Shown piece by piece: positions 29,571-39,641 of a stretch of DNA of 64,000 nt. Origin of the DNA: a virus; the IMG/VR virus record IMGVR_UViG_3300047564_004641, positions 51,334 through 115,333 of that record. One strand, written 5' to 3'. The notes beneath the pieces were generated by a model. The model made no database searches, was not told where the DNA came from, and saw nothing but the letters and a program-made list of their open reading frames with translations. Position 1 is the first letter of the stretch. Every line of letters starts with the position of its first letter. The translations under genes and the position numbers were made by a program.

Positions 29571-30436
29571 TTTTGTATTCTCTCCTCTGGAATTGGTTCA
29601 ATGATCCAAGATTCTGGAATTAAATCTTTAAGATTATTAAATGAAAGATTTTTACCAAACCAAGGAGTTTGAGTAATAACTTTTTTGTTTGAATTTTTTT
29701 GCAACCAAGCACCCCACCAAGATAGAGAGCTATTTGCAATAATGGCATTACTACACATAGACATTAAACATAGATCATAAAATGGAACTAATGATCTTTC
29801 CATTTGTCCTGCACCATTTAAAGTTTGATGAGGATAATAAACCCTCGTTTCAGATAGATAAAATCTATCACTTTGAAATAGTTTTTGTTCCTTTACCCAG
29901 TCAAGATCATCAGAACAAATTAAAACTGGTTGATTGTCCGTGAAATATTTTTCAAAAAGATATTCATAATGTTCTATTGTTGGCATTGGATACCAATTTG
30001 GACGACCAGTATTATCTCCCCTACGAATGTGAAGTAAGGTAATATCTCCCTTAAACTGACTCATAAACTCAGCACAAGGTTCATAGATATCATCTTTAAA
30101 TTGATAGTCTTCACGAATAGACTCTTCAATATGTTTGAAATATTTTTCACTTTGACGATATCCATCAATATTTACATTATCAGGACAATCGTTAAATAGT
30201 TTTTCATCAAATTCAAATCCAGGTTCATCATAAGTTGGACCATTAACTAGACCTGTATGTTTTAAATTAGTAAGTTTAAATGCTTCAAAAAGACCATAAT
30301 TTGCATATGTAGGAGTATCCTCTGGAGGAATGCACCATTCCAAGTTATTGTTTGATGCAATTCCTCTCAGAGCAGCATATTGAAACATTTGGTTTCCCAA
30401 ACGTCCATTTGTTCCAAGACGATTATATCCAATCAC
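29567..30436 (-). CDS. Glycosyltransferase family 11 (second copy)
   Basis: 289 aa. GRLGNQMFQYAALRG, LLHIRRGDNTG and SNAIIANSSLSWWGAWL define the same alpha-1,2-fucosyltransferase fold as the neighbour at 27943. The two are clearly related but differ in the middle, so they probably have different acceptors. Confidence 0.85.
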   Translation of the reverse strand: MIGYNRLGTNGRLGNQMFQYAALRGIASNNNLEWCIPPEDTPTYANYGLFEAFKLTNLKHTGLVNGPTYDEPGFEFDEKLFNDCPDNVNIDGYRQSEKYFKHIEESIREDYQFKDDIYEPCAEFMSQFKGDITLLHIRRGDNTGRPNWYPMPTIEHYEYLFEKYFTDNQPVLICSDDLDWVKEQKLFQSDRFYLSETRVYYPHQTLNGAGQMERSLVPFYDLCLMSMCSNAIIANSSLSWWGAWLQKNSNKKVITQTPWFGKNLSFNNLKDLIPESWIIEPIPEERIQK

Positions 30437-30458
30437 AGTTTACTCTCTACTATTAATA

Positions 30459-31544
30459 TCAGAAGTTAGGAAGTGGTTCCCAATTAGCAAGTCTTTCCTT
30501 TTTTTCAATCTGGTATGAAATCCAATCATAAGTCTTGGCAATACCTTCCTCAAGAGACATTCCATAATCCCATTGAAGTTTTTCACGAATCAGATCATTA
30601 TTTGAATTGCGACCACGAACACCAAGAGGACCATCAATGTGCTTTTTGGTGATTGTCTTACCAGCAACTTTAGCGGCAATATCTGCTAGTTGATTAATCG
30701 TAACCATTTCCTCAGAACCAATGTTAATAGGTCCCAAGAAGTCAGACTCCATTAGACGACGTGTTGCTTCCAGACACTCATCAATATACAAGAATGAACG
30801 AGTTTGTTCTCCATCGCCCCAAATCTCAACTTCACCGCCATCTTCTGCATATGCCACTTTACGACACATTGCAGCAGGAGACTTCTCTTTACCACCTTCC
30901 CAAGTGCTCTCAGGACCATAGATGTTATGGAAACGTGCAATACGGCAAGGAATTTCGTGATTGCGATTAAATGCCAAGTACAGTCGCTCAGAGAATAGTT
31001 TTTCCCAACCATATTCAGAATCAGGTCCAGCAGGATAAGCATCCGATTCTTTTAGTCCAGGATTGTTTACATCCATTTGAGCGTACTCTGGATACATACA
31101 TGCACTGCTACTGTAGAAAATCTTAGTCTTATTAACTTCCTTTCGAGTATTAAGATTCAGTTGAGCTTTTAGAATATTGAGGTTGATAGTAGCAGAATTA
31201 TACATTACCTCAGAATCATTTTCTCCACTGAAAATATATCCAGCTCCACCCATATCAGCAGCATACTGATAGATCTCATCAAAAGAATCCACATATTTTT
31301 CCGGAACCAAATTGTGGAAATTACCAGACTCACCTTTATATTCAATAATTCTGGTAACAAAATCAAAATCAGTCAGATCTCCAACAATAAATTCGTTTGC
31401 TTGTGTTTTAGAATACTCAGGATACTTAATATCAACACCACGAACCCAGTATCCTTCCGAACGAAGTCTTTTAACCATATGACTTCCAATAAATCCACCA
31501 GCACCGCAAACAAGAGCAGTTTTTTTATATTGACCCATTTTCAT
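30459..31544 (-). CDS. GDP-mannose 3,5-epimerase-like SDR enzyme
   Basis: 361 aa. NAD site GAGGFIGSHMVKRL, ADMGGAGYIF, catalytic Y-x3-K region (DSEYGWEKLFSERL), GPESTWEGGKEKSPAAMCRK and GVRGRNSNND follow the pattern of GDP-mannose 3,5-epimerase. That enzyme converts GDP-D-mannose to GDP-L-galactose/gulose. ATG after GAGGTTTTATTTTTT; preceded by a promoter at 31565-31593. Confidence 0.85.
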   Translation of the reverse strand: MKMGQYKKTALVCGAGGFIGSHMVKRLRSEGYWVRGVDIKYPEYSKTQANEFIVGDLTDFDFVTRIIEYKGESGNFHNLVPEKYVDSFDEIYQYAADMGGAGYIFSGENDSEVMYNSATINLNILKAQLNLNTRKEVNKTKIFYSSSACMYPEYAQMDVNNPGLKESDAYPAGPDSEYGWEKLFSERLYLAFNRNHEIPCRIARFHNIYGPESTWEGGKEKSPAAMCRKVAYAEDGGEVEIWGDGEQTRSFLYIDECLEATRRLMESDFLGPINIGSEEMVTINQLADIAAKVAGKTITKKHIDGPLGVRGRNSNNDLIREKLQWDYGMSLEEGIAKTYDWISYQIEKKERLANWEPLPNF

Positions 31545-31564
31545 AAAAAATAAAACCTCTATGT

Positions 31565-31593
31565 ATAGTAATATGTAAAAGCAAAAATGTCAA
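31565..31593 (-). promoter_or_regulatory. sigma70-type promoter inside the glycan cluster
   Basis: Minus strand TTGACA (31588-31593), 17-bp spacer, TACTAT (31565-31570), 21 bp ahead of the epimerase start. Confidence 0.6.
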
Positions 31594-31601
31594 GAAAACA
31601 T

Positions 31602-32564
31602 TTAAATTATATTTATTTTTTCCTCAATGATGTCCATAACGTATTGTGTATCATTACAAAATCTTTCAAATTCACTGCAAAGAAAATAATCACATTCAAC
31701 ATCCAGATTATGTGCAAGAGAATCAGTGGGATTATTATTAAATGAAATTATATGTTTATTCTTATTCATAAAGTTATCCTTTGTGGCACAAAAACAAAAA
31801 GGACCAGATTGCTTTCCGATTATAAGATCACAAAAATTACTCAAATAAGAAATTTCATTCAAATCACAAATACCATTTGTTCTATCATTCCAAGGGATGT
31901 TAAGGCGAATAGGAATATCATATTTGACGGTAATGTCGTCAGTAAACAATATATTTTTAATTTCACTATCAAATTTCTTAGTACAAATAAAATCATACTC
32001 AGGATACTTTTCGGCAAAATACAAAATAATATCTTTCATATCACCAGGAATTGACTGTCCTGACATTGGAAATCCATTACAAAATAATATTTTCTTGGTG
32101 TTTCCTCTTTCTTCCAAAAACTTTTTATGATTTTCTAAATTAAAACATTCAAAGTTAATTTCAGGAACATAATTAGACTTTTCCTTTAACTTCAAAGAAG
32201 TCCCAAAAGTATCATTAATTTTCTGAAAAATAAACTCCCATTCCAGACAAAGAAGATCCAAACTTATTCCAATACCATCAACTTGAAAATATGGAGGTTC
32301 AAAAGAACAAGCTGGAGAATAAGCTCCACTCCAAGTATTAATATTGAGAGTATTCTCTTCTTCTACAAATTTATGTACGTTGTGTTCTAACTTATATTGA
32401 CCCAAACAAGGAATATTCAAATCCAATAAAACCTTTGGATGATTTTCGTGATAATATCCAAAATTGAATCCAGTTAATTCTGTTGTTATTTGTCTGACAA
32501 ATTCTTTACTAGAAAATAAATCACCGCAGTGAAATCCATTAAAAAAGTTTATAGTTTTGTTCAT
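31602..32564 (-). CDS. Unknown protein of the glycan cluster, possibly a glycosyltransferase
   Basis: 320 aa, not confidently recognised. Starts MNKTINFFNGFHCGDLF; the C-terminal half has a KKILFCNGFPMSGQSIPGDM segment and NFCDLIIGKQSGPFCF, reminiscent of the nucleotide-sugar half of GT-B enzymes. AT-rich and asparagine/lysine-rich like its neighbours. Confidence 0.6.
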   Translation of the reverse strand: MNKTINFFNGFHCGDLFSSKEFVRQITTELTGFNFGYYHENHPKVLLDLNIPCLGQYKLEHNVHKFVEEENTLNINTWSGAYSPACSFEPPYFQVDGIGISLDLLCLEWEFIFQKINDTFGTSLKLKEKSNYVPEINFECFNLENHKKFLEERGNTKKILFCNGFPMSGQSIPGDMKDIILYFAEKYPEYDFICTKKFDSEIKNILFTDDITVKYDIPIRLNIPWNDRTNGICDLNEISYLSNFCDLIIGKQSGPFCFCATKDNFMNKNKHIISFNNNPTDSLAHNLDVECDYFLCSEFERFCNDTQYVMDIIEEKINII

Positions 32565-32589
32565 GATTAATTTAGTTCAGATTTATATA

Positions 32590-33756
32590 TTATACATCCA
32601 TTATTGAAATTAATTTATCAATTCTTTCTTTGTTTACGAACTGACTATTACCAACATACACACCGTTTTGGTGAAGAGTAAGGACATTGGGAGTTTCTTT
32701 TTTGGTACAAAGTTTATAATTTTTAAATGCAGGATGTAGAAGAATATTTCCACTAATGATAGGGCGATATTCTATGCCACTCATTTTTAATTTTTCTTTC
32801 ACCAAGGAAATAGAAGAACTTTCTTTGGTGATAATAGGAAAACAAAAACTACTATTTCCCCTTTGGTATTCTGGGATAAAATAGGACTCGGATTTAAAAA
32901 TTTTTTCCCACCAATACTTAAAATTTTCTTTGCGAATCTGGATGTTTTTATCCAACTTTTTCAACTGAGACAATCCAAGAACAGCACAAACCTCATGATT
33001 TCTAAGATTAAACCCTTCTGTCATAAACAAAAAGGTTGGATCAATATCTGGATTTTCTTCGGAATACTTTTTAAACATATGAGGAGATGCTTCCCTTGCC
33101 ATACCATGACTACGCTTCATTCTCATCAACTCATAAAGTTCGGTATTATTCGTACAAACAACACCACCTTCGATTGTTGTAATATGATGTCCGAAATAAA
33201 AACTAAAAGTCGATCCTACAGAATTTATTCCACGTTTATTTCCATCAGGCCCTCGTACACCATGTGATTCGCATATATCTTCCATAACCAATACGTTTGG
33301 AAAAATTTCACGAACCTTTTCCACATTAGAAGAAAGTCCAATCAAATGTGTGATGAAGACTGCTTTAATATCCGGATGTTCGGATGCAATATACTTTAAT
33401 TCATCAATATCAAAAGAAAAATTTCTAAGATTAATATCACAAAAAATAGGTTGAAGATTTGCTTGAATTACAGGAGCAATATTAGTCATCCAAGTACAAG
33501 ATGGAACAAGAACTTTATCCCCATCCTTTAATCCATAATATTCCTTTACGGCAGAAACAAGCAAAGTATTTGCGGTGCTGCCGCTAGAAACATATAAAGA
33601 ATGTTTAACACCTAACCACTCAGACCACTTATTTTCAAATTCACGAACTTTTGGTCCATTAGTAAGTTTGTCACTAGTGAGAAGAAACAATGCCATCTTA
33701 AAACGATCAGAAAACGTAATCGTGTTTTCCATCAGTGGCCAAGTTGATTTAGACAT
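32590..33756 (-). CDS. ColD-like PLP-dependent 3-dehydratase
   Basis: 388 aa of the DegT/DnrJ/EryC1/StrS fold (SSGSTANTLLVSA, VPSCTWMTNIAPVI, MEDICESHGV). The PLP-lysine of the aminotransferases is replaced by His: FSFYFGHHITTIEGGVV. This is the signature of GDP-4-keto-6-deoxy-D-mannose 3-dehydratase, ColD, which removes the 3-OH in colitose synthesis. It is next to gmd, which makes ColD's substrate. Expected product: GDP-4-keto-3,6-dideoxymannose. Confidence 0.85.
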   Translation of the reverse strand: MSKSTWPLMENTITFSDRFKMALFLLTSDKLTNGPKVREFENKWSEWLGVKHSLYVSSGSTANTLLVSAVKEYYGLKDGDKVLVPSCTWMTNIAPVIQANLQPIFCDINLRNFSFDIDELKYIASEHPDIKAVFITHLIGLSSNVEKVREIFPNVLVMEDICESHGVRGPDGNKRGINSVGSTFSFYFGHHITTIEGGVVCTNNTELYELMRMKRSHGMAREASPHMFKKYSEENPDIDPTFLFMTEGFNLRNHEVCAVLGLSQLKKLDKNIQIRKENFKYWWEKIFKSESYFIPEYQRGNSSFCFPIITKESSSISLVKEKLKMSGIEYRPIISGNILLHPAFKNYKLCTKKETPNVLTLHQNGVYVGNSQFVNKERIDKLISIMDV

Positions 33757-34675
33757 AATTCTGATTTAAATGATTAACAATTTTTACAATACCTCCTCTT
33801 AAGGAAGTTTTTGGTTTCCACCCTAGAGAGTTCAATTTACTAACATCCAAAACTCTTCTTGGTGCTCCGTTTGGTTTTGATGTATCCCATACTATTTTAC
33901 CACTATATTCAATAATATTGCAAATCTCATCTACTAACTCCACAATACTAGTTTCAATACCAGTTCCAATATTAATAAACGAATCTGTTTTTTGAGTCAT
34001 TAAAAATATTGCAGCATCAGCGAGATCATCAGAATACAAAAACTCTCTTTTTGGAGATCCGTCACCAAAACATTCAACTTGAGGAACGTTATCTTTTTTT
34101 GCTTTCCAAATTCTATAGACCAAACTTGACATTACGTGTGCGTTTGGAGAATCGACTTTATTTTCTATTCCATATATGTTGCAAGGATTCACAGAAATAA
34201 AGTCAGATCCATATTGTTTTTGATATGCCTCACAAAGTTTAATTCCAGATACTTTAGCAATTGAATAAAACTCGTGAGTTTTTTGAAAGTTACCCATCAT
34301 TAGATTTTCTTCCTTTATGGGCATAGGACTTTCTTTAGGATAAACGCAGGAAGAAGCAAAAAACATTAACTTCTTAACATCATACTTATGAGAAGATGAA
34401 ATTACATTATTTTGAATGTTTAGATTATCCAACAAATAATTCACCGGATTGTTAATATTATCCAGTATTCCACCGCACTTTGCTGCAGTTAAAAAAACAT
34501 ACTCAGGTCTTACAGATTCAATAAAATCATCAGTTGCTTGTTGATTTGTAAAATCTACAAGATGACGGGTGCCTTTCATAATATTTGTGTAACCTTTACT
34601 TTCAAGATTTCGAACAATTGCAGAACCAACCATTCCGTTGGCACCAGCAACTAAGATTCTAGAATCACTTTTCAT
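33749..34675 (-). CDS. fcl: GDP-L-fucose synthase-like epimerase/reductase (Fcl or ColC)
   Basis: 308 aa from [14 protein letters not shown], overlapping the end of gmd by 11 bp. Motifs: [25 protein letters not shown], the catalytic Y-x3-K in [39 protein letters not shown], and [16 protein letters not shown]. These belong to GDP-fucose synthase. With ColD beside it, the enzyme may instead act as ColC, finishing GDP-L-colitose. Sequence alone cannot decide. Confidence 0.85.
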   Translation of the reverse strand: MKSDSRILVAGANGMVGSAIVRNLESKGYTNIMKGTRHLVDFTNQQATDDFIESVRPEYVFLTAAKCGGILDNINNPVNYLLDNLNIQNNVISSSHKYDVKKLMFFASSCVYPKESPMPIKEENLMMGNFQKTHEFYSIAKVSGIKLCEAYQKQYGSDFISVNPCNIYGIENKVDSPNAHVMSSLVYRIWKAKKDNVPQVECFGDGSPKREFLYSDDLADAAIFLMTQKTDSFINIGTGIETSIVELVDEICNIIEYSGKIVWDTSKPNGAPRRVLDVSKLNSLGWKPKTSLRGGIVKIVNHLNQNYV

Positions 34676-35669
34676 TGAGACACATATCCTTAACAAGTTC
34701 TTTGAAAGAAATTCTTGGTTTCCAACCCAACTTTTCTTTAGCTTTGGAAGCATCGCCTAGCAAAGTATCAACCTCAGCAGGTCTAAAATATTTTTCATCA
34801 ACAATAACTCTTACTAGTCCAGAATTTTTATCAACGCCAATTTCTGTCCCAACATCAGTAAATTGCCATTCAATATTCATATCAAAATAAGGTGCCGCTT
34901 CTTCAACAAACTCACGAACAGAATATTGTTCTCCAGTTGCAATCACATAATCCTCAGGTTCATCTTGCTGGAGCATTAACCACATTGCTTCTACAAAGTC
35001 CTTAGCGTGTCCCCAGTCACGTTTTGCGTTCAGGTTGCCAAGTTTAAGAACGGTTTGCCTACCCTCAGACATTGCCTTGAGACCTCGGGTAATTTTACGT
35101 GTTACAAATGTCTCTCCTCTTCTTGGAGATTCATGGTTGAAGAGAATTCCAGAGCAGGCATATATTCCATATGCTTCTCGATAATTTTTGGTAGTCCAAT
35201 ATGCATAAAGTTTGGCACAACCATAAGGTGAACGAGGATAAAATGGAGTAGTCTCTTTCTGAGGAATCTCTTGAACTTTACCAAACATTTCTGAAGTAGA
35301 TGCTTGATAGATTCTTGTTTTCTTTTCCATTCCTAGAAGACGAACTGCTTCAAGAATGCGGAGAGTTCCAAGACCATCAACCATACCAGTATATTCAGGA
35401 GTTTCAAAAGAAACTTTTACATGACTCTGAGCGCCAAGATTATAAATCTCATCTGGTTGAACATCCTGAATCACTCTAATAATATTGGTAGAATCATTTA
35501 GATCACCGTAGTGTAATGTAATTTTATTAAAAATATGATCAATTCTATCCGTGTTAATAGATGATGAACGTCTAATAATACCATGAACTTGGTATCCATT
35601 TGATAAAAGAAATTCCGCAAGATATGAACCATCTTGACCCGTAATTCCTGTAATAAGTGCAACTTTCAT
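34665..35669 (-). CDS. gmd: GDP-mannose 4,6-dehydratase
   Basis: 334 aa. [31 protein letters not shown], the catalytic Y-x3-K at [12 protein letters not shown], and [19 protein letters not shown] are diagnostic. Makes GDP-4-keto-6-deoxy-D-mannose, the branch point to GDP-fucose (Fcl) or GDP-colitose (ColD, ColC). Confidence 0.95.
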   Translation of the reverse strand: MKVALITGITGQDGSYLAEFLLSNGYQVHGIIRRSSSINTDRIDHIFNKITLHYGDLNDSTNIIRVIQDVQPDEIYNLGAQSHVKVSFETPEYTGMVDGLGTLRILEAVRLLGMEKKTRIYQASTSEMFGKVQEIPQKETTPFYPRSPYGCAKLYAYWTTKNYREAYGIYACSGILFNHESPRRGETFVTRKITRGLKAMSEGRQTVLKLGNLNAKRDWGHAKDFVEAMWLMLQQDEPEDYVIATGEQYSVREFVEEAAPYFDMNIEWQFTDVGTEIGVDKNSGLVRVIVDEKYFRPAEVDTLLGDASKAKEKLGWKPRISFKELVKDMCLNEK

Positions 35670-35678
35670 AAACTTAAC

Positions 35679-36773
35679 CTATGAGATAGTTTCTTCGCTT
35701 AAAAATTCCAACACGTCATCAAGTTTATCACATCTCATATCGTAGAAAAATTGTTTTCTATTTCTTATCTTTTGCATTTTTTCAAAGAAATGCACTTTTT
35801 GACATATAAAATCACTGTTGGTAACAACAATCTGATTAGTATCGCAATAATATAATGCCAAATCCTGAGGACCTGTGCCACTACTAATAAAGTTATTAGA
35901 CTTATTTGCTACTGTCATCAGAAGTCTGACATCAAGAAAATTAGTCATTGTCACATAATGAATGTACTCACTTTCAACATGAGGAAATTCAACCAGATCA
36001 TCAATGACAACTAAATTTATCTTGTTATCAATATGATACTTGACAATTTTACTATAAAGTTCAAATCCAACAAATCCAAAGTCAGCAGAACTTTCACTTT
36101 CAACTAAAAGATCTTCAATATTCGTTGAAGAATGTCTTCTAGTTTTCCAAGAATTTTTTACAAAAAAGCAATTGTAATTTTCAATATTAAGTTCTTCGCC
36201 CTTTATAAAATCAGAATCCCATAAGTCTAAATCCCAATTTGCCGTTCCCGTTCTGTTCCATTCTGTGTCTGGAGTATACCAAACACCATCTTCACCTTCA
36301 GCATACTTATATCCAGGACCAATAGGCCATCCCAAACTCCAATGCAGTTCCTTTCCTATTGGATACAAAACATTTTTAAATACATACCCATCAAACATAG
36401 AAACATAGGCATCTTCATCAAAATTACGAATAGTATGCCAGAAAGCAATTCCTCTATCAGATATGTTTTTAAAATTATTTAAAAGTAATTCTGTTTCTTT
36501 ATTGTCTTTATATGCCTTCGTAGTATCAATAAAACCATCGAGAGTAACTAAAATATCTACGTGTTTTTCATAAAATATTTCATGACCCGGAAAACAAAAT
36601 CCGATTTTTGGTCCCGTAGATTTAAAATAATCAATAAACATTTCATTGAACATCAATGCAAGAAAACCATATTCAGTCCAAATGTAGTTTACTAATGAAT
36701 ATTCTTCAGTATTAATCGAATTAAGAATCGGTTTTATCTGATCAATAGAACTAATTTTTATATACTTAGTCAT
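35679..36773 (-). CDS. Unknown protein of the glycan cluster
   Basis: 364 aa, no recognised family. Contains tryptophan-rich stretches (HWSLGWPIGPGYKYAEGED, TANWDLDLWDSDF) and a C-terminal half with IVVTNSDFICQKVHFFEKM. The ending ISSGTGPQDLALYYC resembles the SNSSF/GSSSN motifs of nearby glycosyltransferases. Overlaps the UDP-glucose-dehydrogenase-like gene by 4 bp. Confidence 0.6.
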   Translation of the reverse strand: MTKYIKISSIDQIKPILNSINTEEYSLVNYIWTEYGFLALMFNEMFIDYFKSTGPKIGFCFPGHEIFYEKHVDILVTLDGFIDTTKAYKDNKETELLLNNFKNISDRGIAFWHTIRNFDEDAYVSMFDGYVFKNVLYPIGKELHWSLGWPIGPGYKYAEGEDGVWYTPDTEWNRTGTANWDLDLWDSDFIKGEELNIENYNCFFVKNSWKTRRHSSTNIEDLLVESESSADFGFVGFELYSKIVKYHIDNKINLVVIDDLVEFPHVESEYIHYVTMTNFLDVRLLMTVANKSNNFISSGTGPQDLALYYCDTNQIVVTNSDFICQKVHFFEKMQKIRNRKQFFYDMRCDKLDDVLEFLSEETIS

Positions 36774-37942
36774 AAATTTATAATAAAAATTGATTCGGTA
36801 ACGTATTTTTTATCATCAACAAATTTAACTTTTTCCCCATACGTATCAAGTAAGTAATCACAGACTTGAGGAGTAACTCTACTATCATTAAGAATGTAAA
36901 CGGTATGTCCTCGATCTAGTAAATCAATACATAAACGATATTGCTGACTTTCGGTAAGAATATCAGTTCCTTTCTTATAAGTGATATATTCAAAATAGAA
37001 AGGTTTTCTATCAGAATTCATTTTTTCATAATAATCACAAATAAATCCTGCGTGTTGATTATTAATTTCATCAGTTACTGATCCTAAATTATACTCCAGT
37101 CCAACCTTTTTAGCAAATGCAGCAAAGGATCTATTATCCCTTGGAAGACAAGGACCACCATAACCAAATCCATATCCAAGATACTTTCTGCCAATTCTAC
37201 TATCAGTTCCTACAGCACTCAGAACAGCAGAAACTTCATCCCCACAACCAGAATGATGAAGAACATCACCAAGCATATTTGCGTAACTAATTTTAGTCGT
37301 CAGGAAACAGTTAATTGCAATCTTAGTTATTTCTGCTGCGGTTGTTGACATCGTACATACGATTGCACGAGTAGTCTGGATTTTATCGTATAACTTTTTA
37401 ATTTCAGATACAATTCTGTCATTATCTTCAAAAGGATTTGTCCCCAAAAGAACCATATCAGCGGTACGAAGATCGTTAATAATAGATCCTTGTGCGATAA
37501 ATTCTGGATTGTAGAAGACACTTACACAGGAAGGAAGTTGCTTTTTAAAGTTTTCACAGTCACCAGGATTAGTAGTACATCCAACAACAAAATATTTTTT
37601 CTTTGGATTTACTTCGATTTCTTCTTTAATATCTTCTACTACACTCCAAATAGCAGAAACATCATAAGAACCATCCTCAAGTGAAGGAGTTGCGACAAGT
37701 GTGTAAATTAAATCACACTCACGAATTACTTCTTTATTATCTGTAGTCGCTCTAAAGTTTTTAGCAACACGAAGAAGGTTTTCTACTTCTGGTTCATTTG
37801 TAATAATCTTGCGGTCATTTAGACCATTAACATAATCTTCCCTAATATCAGAAACTAAAACATCATATCCTGCTGCTTCACATAGAAGAGCAAAACAAAT
37901 TCCAAGTCTCCCAGCTCCAATTACTCCAATCTTCATACTCAT
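36770..37942 (-). CDS. Nucleotide-sugar dehydrogenase (UDP-glucose 6-dehydrogenase family)
   Basis: 390 aa. N-terminal NAD site GVIGAGRLGICFALLCEAAG, the linker TTAAEITKIAINCFL (with Lys/Asn typical of the family), and the catalytic Cys in GFGYGGPCLPRDNR. It oxidises a UDP-sugar (glucose or similar) to the uronic acid. The central catalytic lysine context differs a little from host Ugd, so the substrate could be another UDP- or GDP-sugar. Confidence 0.85.
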   Translation of the reverse strand: MSMKIGVIGAGRLGICFALLCEAAGYDVLVSDIREDYVNGLNDRKIITNEPEVENLLRVAKNFRATTDNKEVIRECDLIYTLVATPSLEDGSYDVSAIWSVVEDIKEEIEVNPKKKYFVVGCTTNPGDCENFKKQLPSCVSVFYNPEFIAQGSIINDLRTADMVLLGTNPFEDNDRIVSEIKKLYDKIQTTRAIVCTMSTTAAEITKIAINCFLTTKISYANMLGDVLHHSGCGDEVSAVLSAVGTDSRIGRKYLGYGFGYGGPCLPRDNRSFAAFAKKVGLEYNLGSVTDEINNQHAGFICDYYEKMNSDRKPFYFEYITYKKGTDILTESQQYRLCIDLLDRGHTVYILNDSRVTPQVCDYLLDTYGEKVKFVDDKKYVTESIFIINL

Positions 37943-38721
37943 TCTCCTTTAAGTTTCGCTGTAATTAATAAATGCCACCCCAATTTTTTTTCTAAAATTT
38001 CAAACATTTCATCAGGCATAACTTCAAACCAAGGTTGTTTTATATATTTTCCTTCCTTGTATGGTTCAATTTGATAAGGAAAAATATGATCTCTTTCTAT
38101 AGAAATTACATCAAAATCTTCTGAAAGTAAATCATAAATTTCTTCTTCAGTATATGTATAAGCAATAGGACATCCATATTGTGCTTCTGGTTGATCGAGT
38201 CCAATACTAATCATATAATTCTTCCAGGACTCGGATGCATACATCATCAACTTAAATACACCATCCTTACTCATATACTTACTAACTTCTTTGATTACTT
38301 TTTCAGGATGTGGAGTATGGTGGATTACTCCCCAAGAATAAACCAAATGATACTTTTCTTCCGGAAGAAAGTCAGAAAGATTTTCTGCATTTCCTTGATA
38401 GAACTCACCACGTTGATTGTAAACTTCAAATCTTCTTTGTGCCAATGCAAGACTTTCTTCGGAAAGTTCTACTCCAGTGTAATCTGCACCATACCTAGCA
38501 AAATTAATTCCTGCGGTAGCCAAACCACATCCAATTTCCAAAACCTTCTTACCATTCCATTCATTAAACTTGGAAAAAGATTTAATATGAGGTTCAACAA
38601 AAAATTTTTTATTTTCCACCTCATCAAAATATTCTTTAGTTCCAACTTCTTTTTTAGAATGCCTAACATTACAAGGTCTATTGTCCCAGAAGGACTTAAC
38701 TTCATTAATTGTAGGTTTCAT
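37939..38721 (-). CDS. SAM-dependent methyltransferase
   Basis: 260 aa of class I fold: VLEIGCGLATAGINFARYG (motif I), GVELSEESLALAQRRF, and YSWGVIHHTPHPEKVI. Probably methylates a sugar or small molecule of the surface glycan. Starts MKPTINEVKSFWDNRPCN, the usual beginning of such standalone enzymes. Confidence 0.85.
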   Translation of the reverse strand: MKPTINEVKSFWDNRPCNVRHSKKEVGTKEYFDEVENKKFFVEPHIKSFSKFNEWNGKKVLEIGCGLATAGINFARYGADYTGVELSEESLALAQRRFEVYNQRGEFYQGNAENLSDFLPEEKYHLVYSWGVIHHTPHPEKVIKEVSKYMSKDGVFKLMMYASESWKNYMISIGLDQPEAQYGCPIAYTYTEEEIYDLLSEDFDVISIERDHIFPYQIEPYKEGKYIKQPWFEVMPDEMFEILEKKLGWHLLITAKLKGE

Positions 38722-39641
38722 ATAATTTCAGTATAATCGTAGTTTGCTTTTAATGAATTAGGCACAAAAGGTCCATTTGTAAAATTATCTCTAACTATCT
38801 TTTGATTGCTATTTAAAAGAGATGCTATCCAAGAAAATGAACTATTAGACATTATGAATAAATCAGAATTTGACATATGATAGAGATCACTTATGGGATG
38901 ATCGTCAATATGAAGTTGAATATTAAAATCGTGAGTTTTAAATTCTAAAAATTCTTCAAAATTTGTCGTAAATCCTTGAGAATGAATGTGAAGAGTTGTT
39001 TTTTGATTTTCAGTATTTTTCTTTAAAAAATCAATGAGATTTTTATATCTAAAAAATTCACGTTCCCTAACATAATATTCTCTCAACGGAGAAGCAATCT
39101 CTGAAGGAATATCATTTGGATTTGATGTTCTAAGATGCAAACAAATATTTACACCATCATCAAAATACTTTTCTCCATCAAAAGATAGTTTTTCTCTAAT
39201 TCGATCAATTCTATCTTTAGTAAATATGTCGTCAAGTTTTTGGTGACATATATTTGATATTTGCCTATGACAATTAGAAAGATTGATTAATATTTTCCTA
39301 TCACTATTTTTGTGATTCTCGATCAAAGAAAATAATTCATAATTAATATCTGTAATATTATAAACTTCGTCCCAACTATTCTTTAAATTTGGAAAATTAA
39401 AAAAGGAATCAATCAAATTCATATATTCATTTTCAGAATATCCACTGTAAGAATGATGAGCAAAATTTGCAGAACCAGGATAAGTAAAATCTACCCCGAT
39501 GAGGTCTGTAAAAAACCTCAGGAGTAGATGATATTGCATCATGGAACCTATTCCTTCTGTTCCAAATCCGTCAATCAATGGAATAGTTTTTTTCCAACTA
39601 TCATCGGAAATTTTATTACTTAAAGTAAGACAAACACTCAT
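38718..39641 (-). CDS. Putative fucosyltransferase-fold glycosyltransferase
   Basis: 307 aa. NICLHLRTSNPND resembles the H-x-R-x-D/N donor motif of GT11/GT23 enzymes, and SDLFIMSNSSFSWIASLL matches their C-terminal SNSSFSW motif. Very AT-rich. Weak but consistent evidence for a nucleotide-sugar transferase. Confidence 0.65.
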   Translation of the reverse strand: MSVCLTLSNKISDDSWKKTIPLIDGFGTEGIGSMMQYHLLLRFFTDLIGVDFTYPGSANFAHHSYSGYSENEYMNLIDSFFNFPNLKNSWDEVYNITDINYELFSLIENHKNSDRKILINLSNCHRQISNICHQKLDDIFTKDRIDRIREKLSFDGEKYFDDGVNICLHLRTSNPNDIPSEIASPLREYYVREREFFRYKNLIDFLKKNTENQKTTLHIHSQGFTTNFEEFLEFKTHDFNIQLHIDDHPISDLYHMSNSDLFIMSNSSFSWIASLLNSNQKIVRDNFTNGPFVPNSLKANYDYTEII

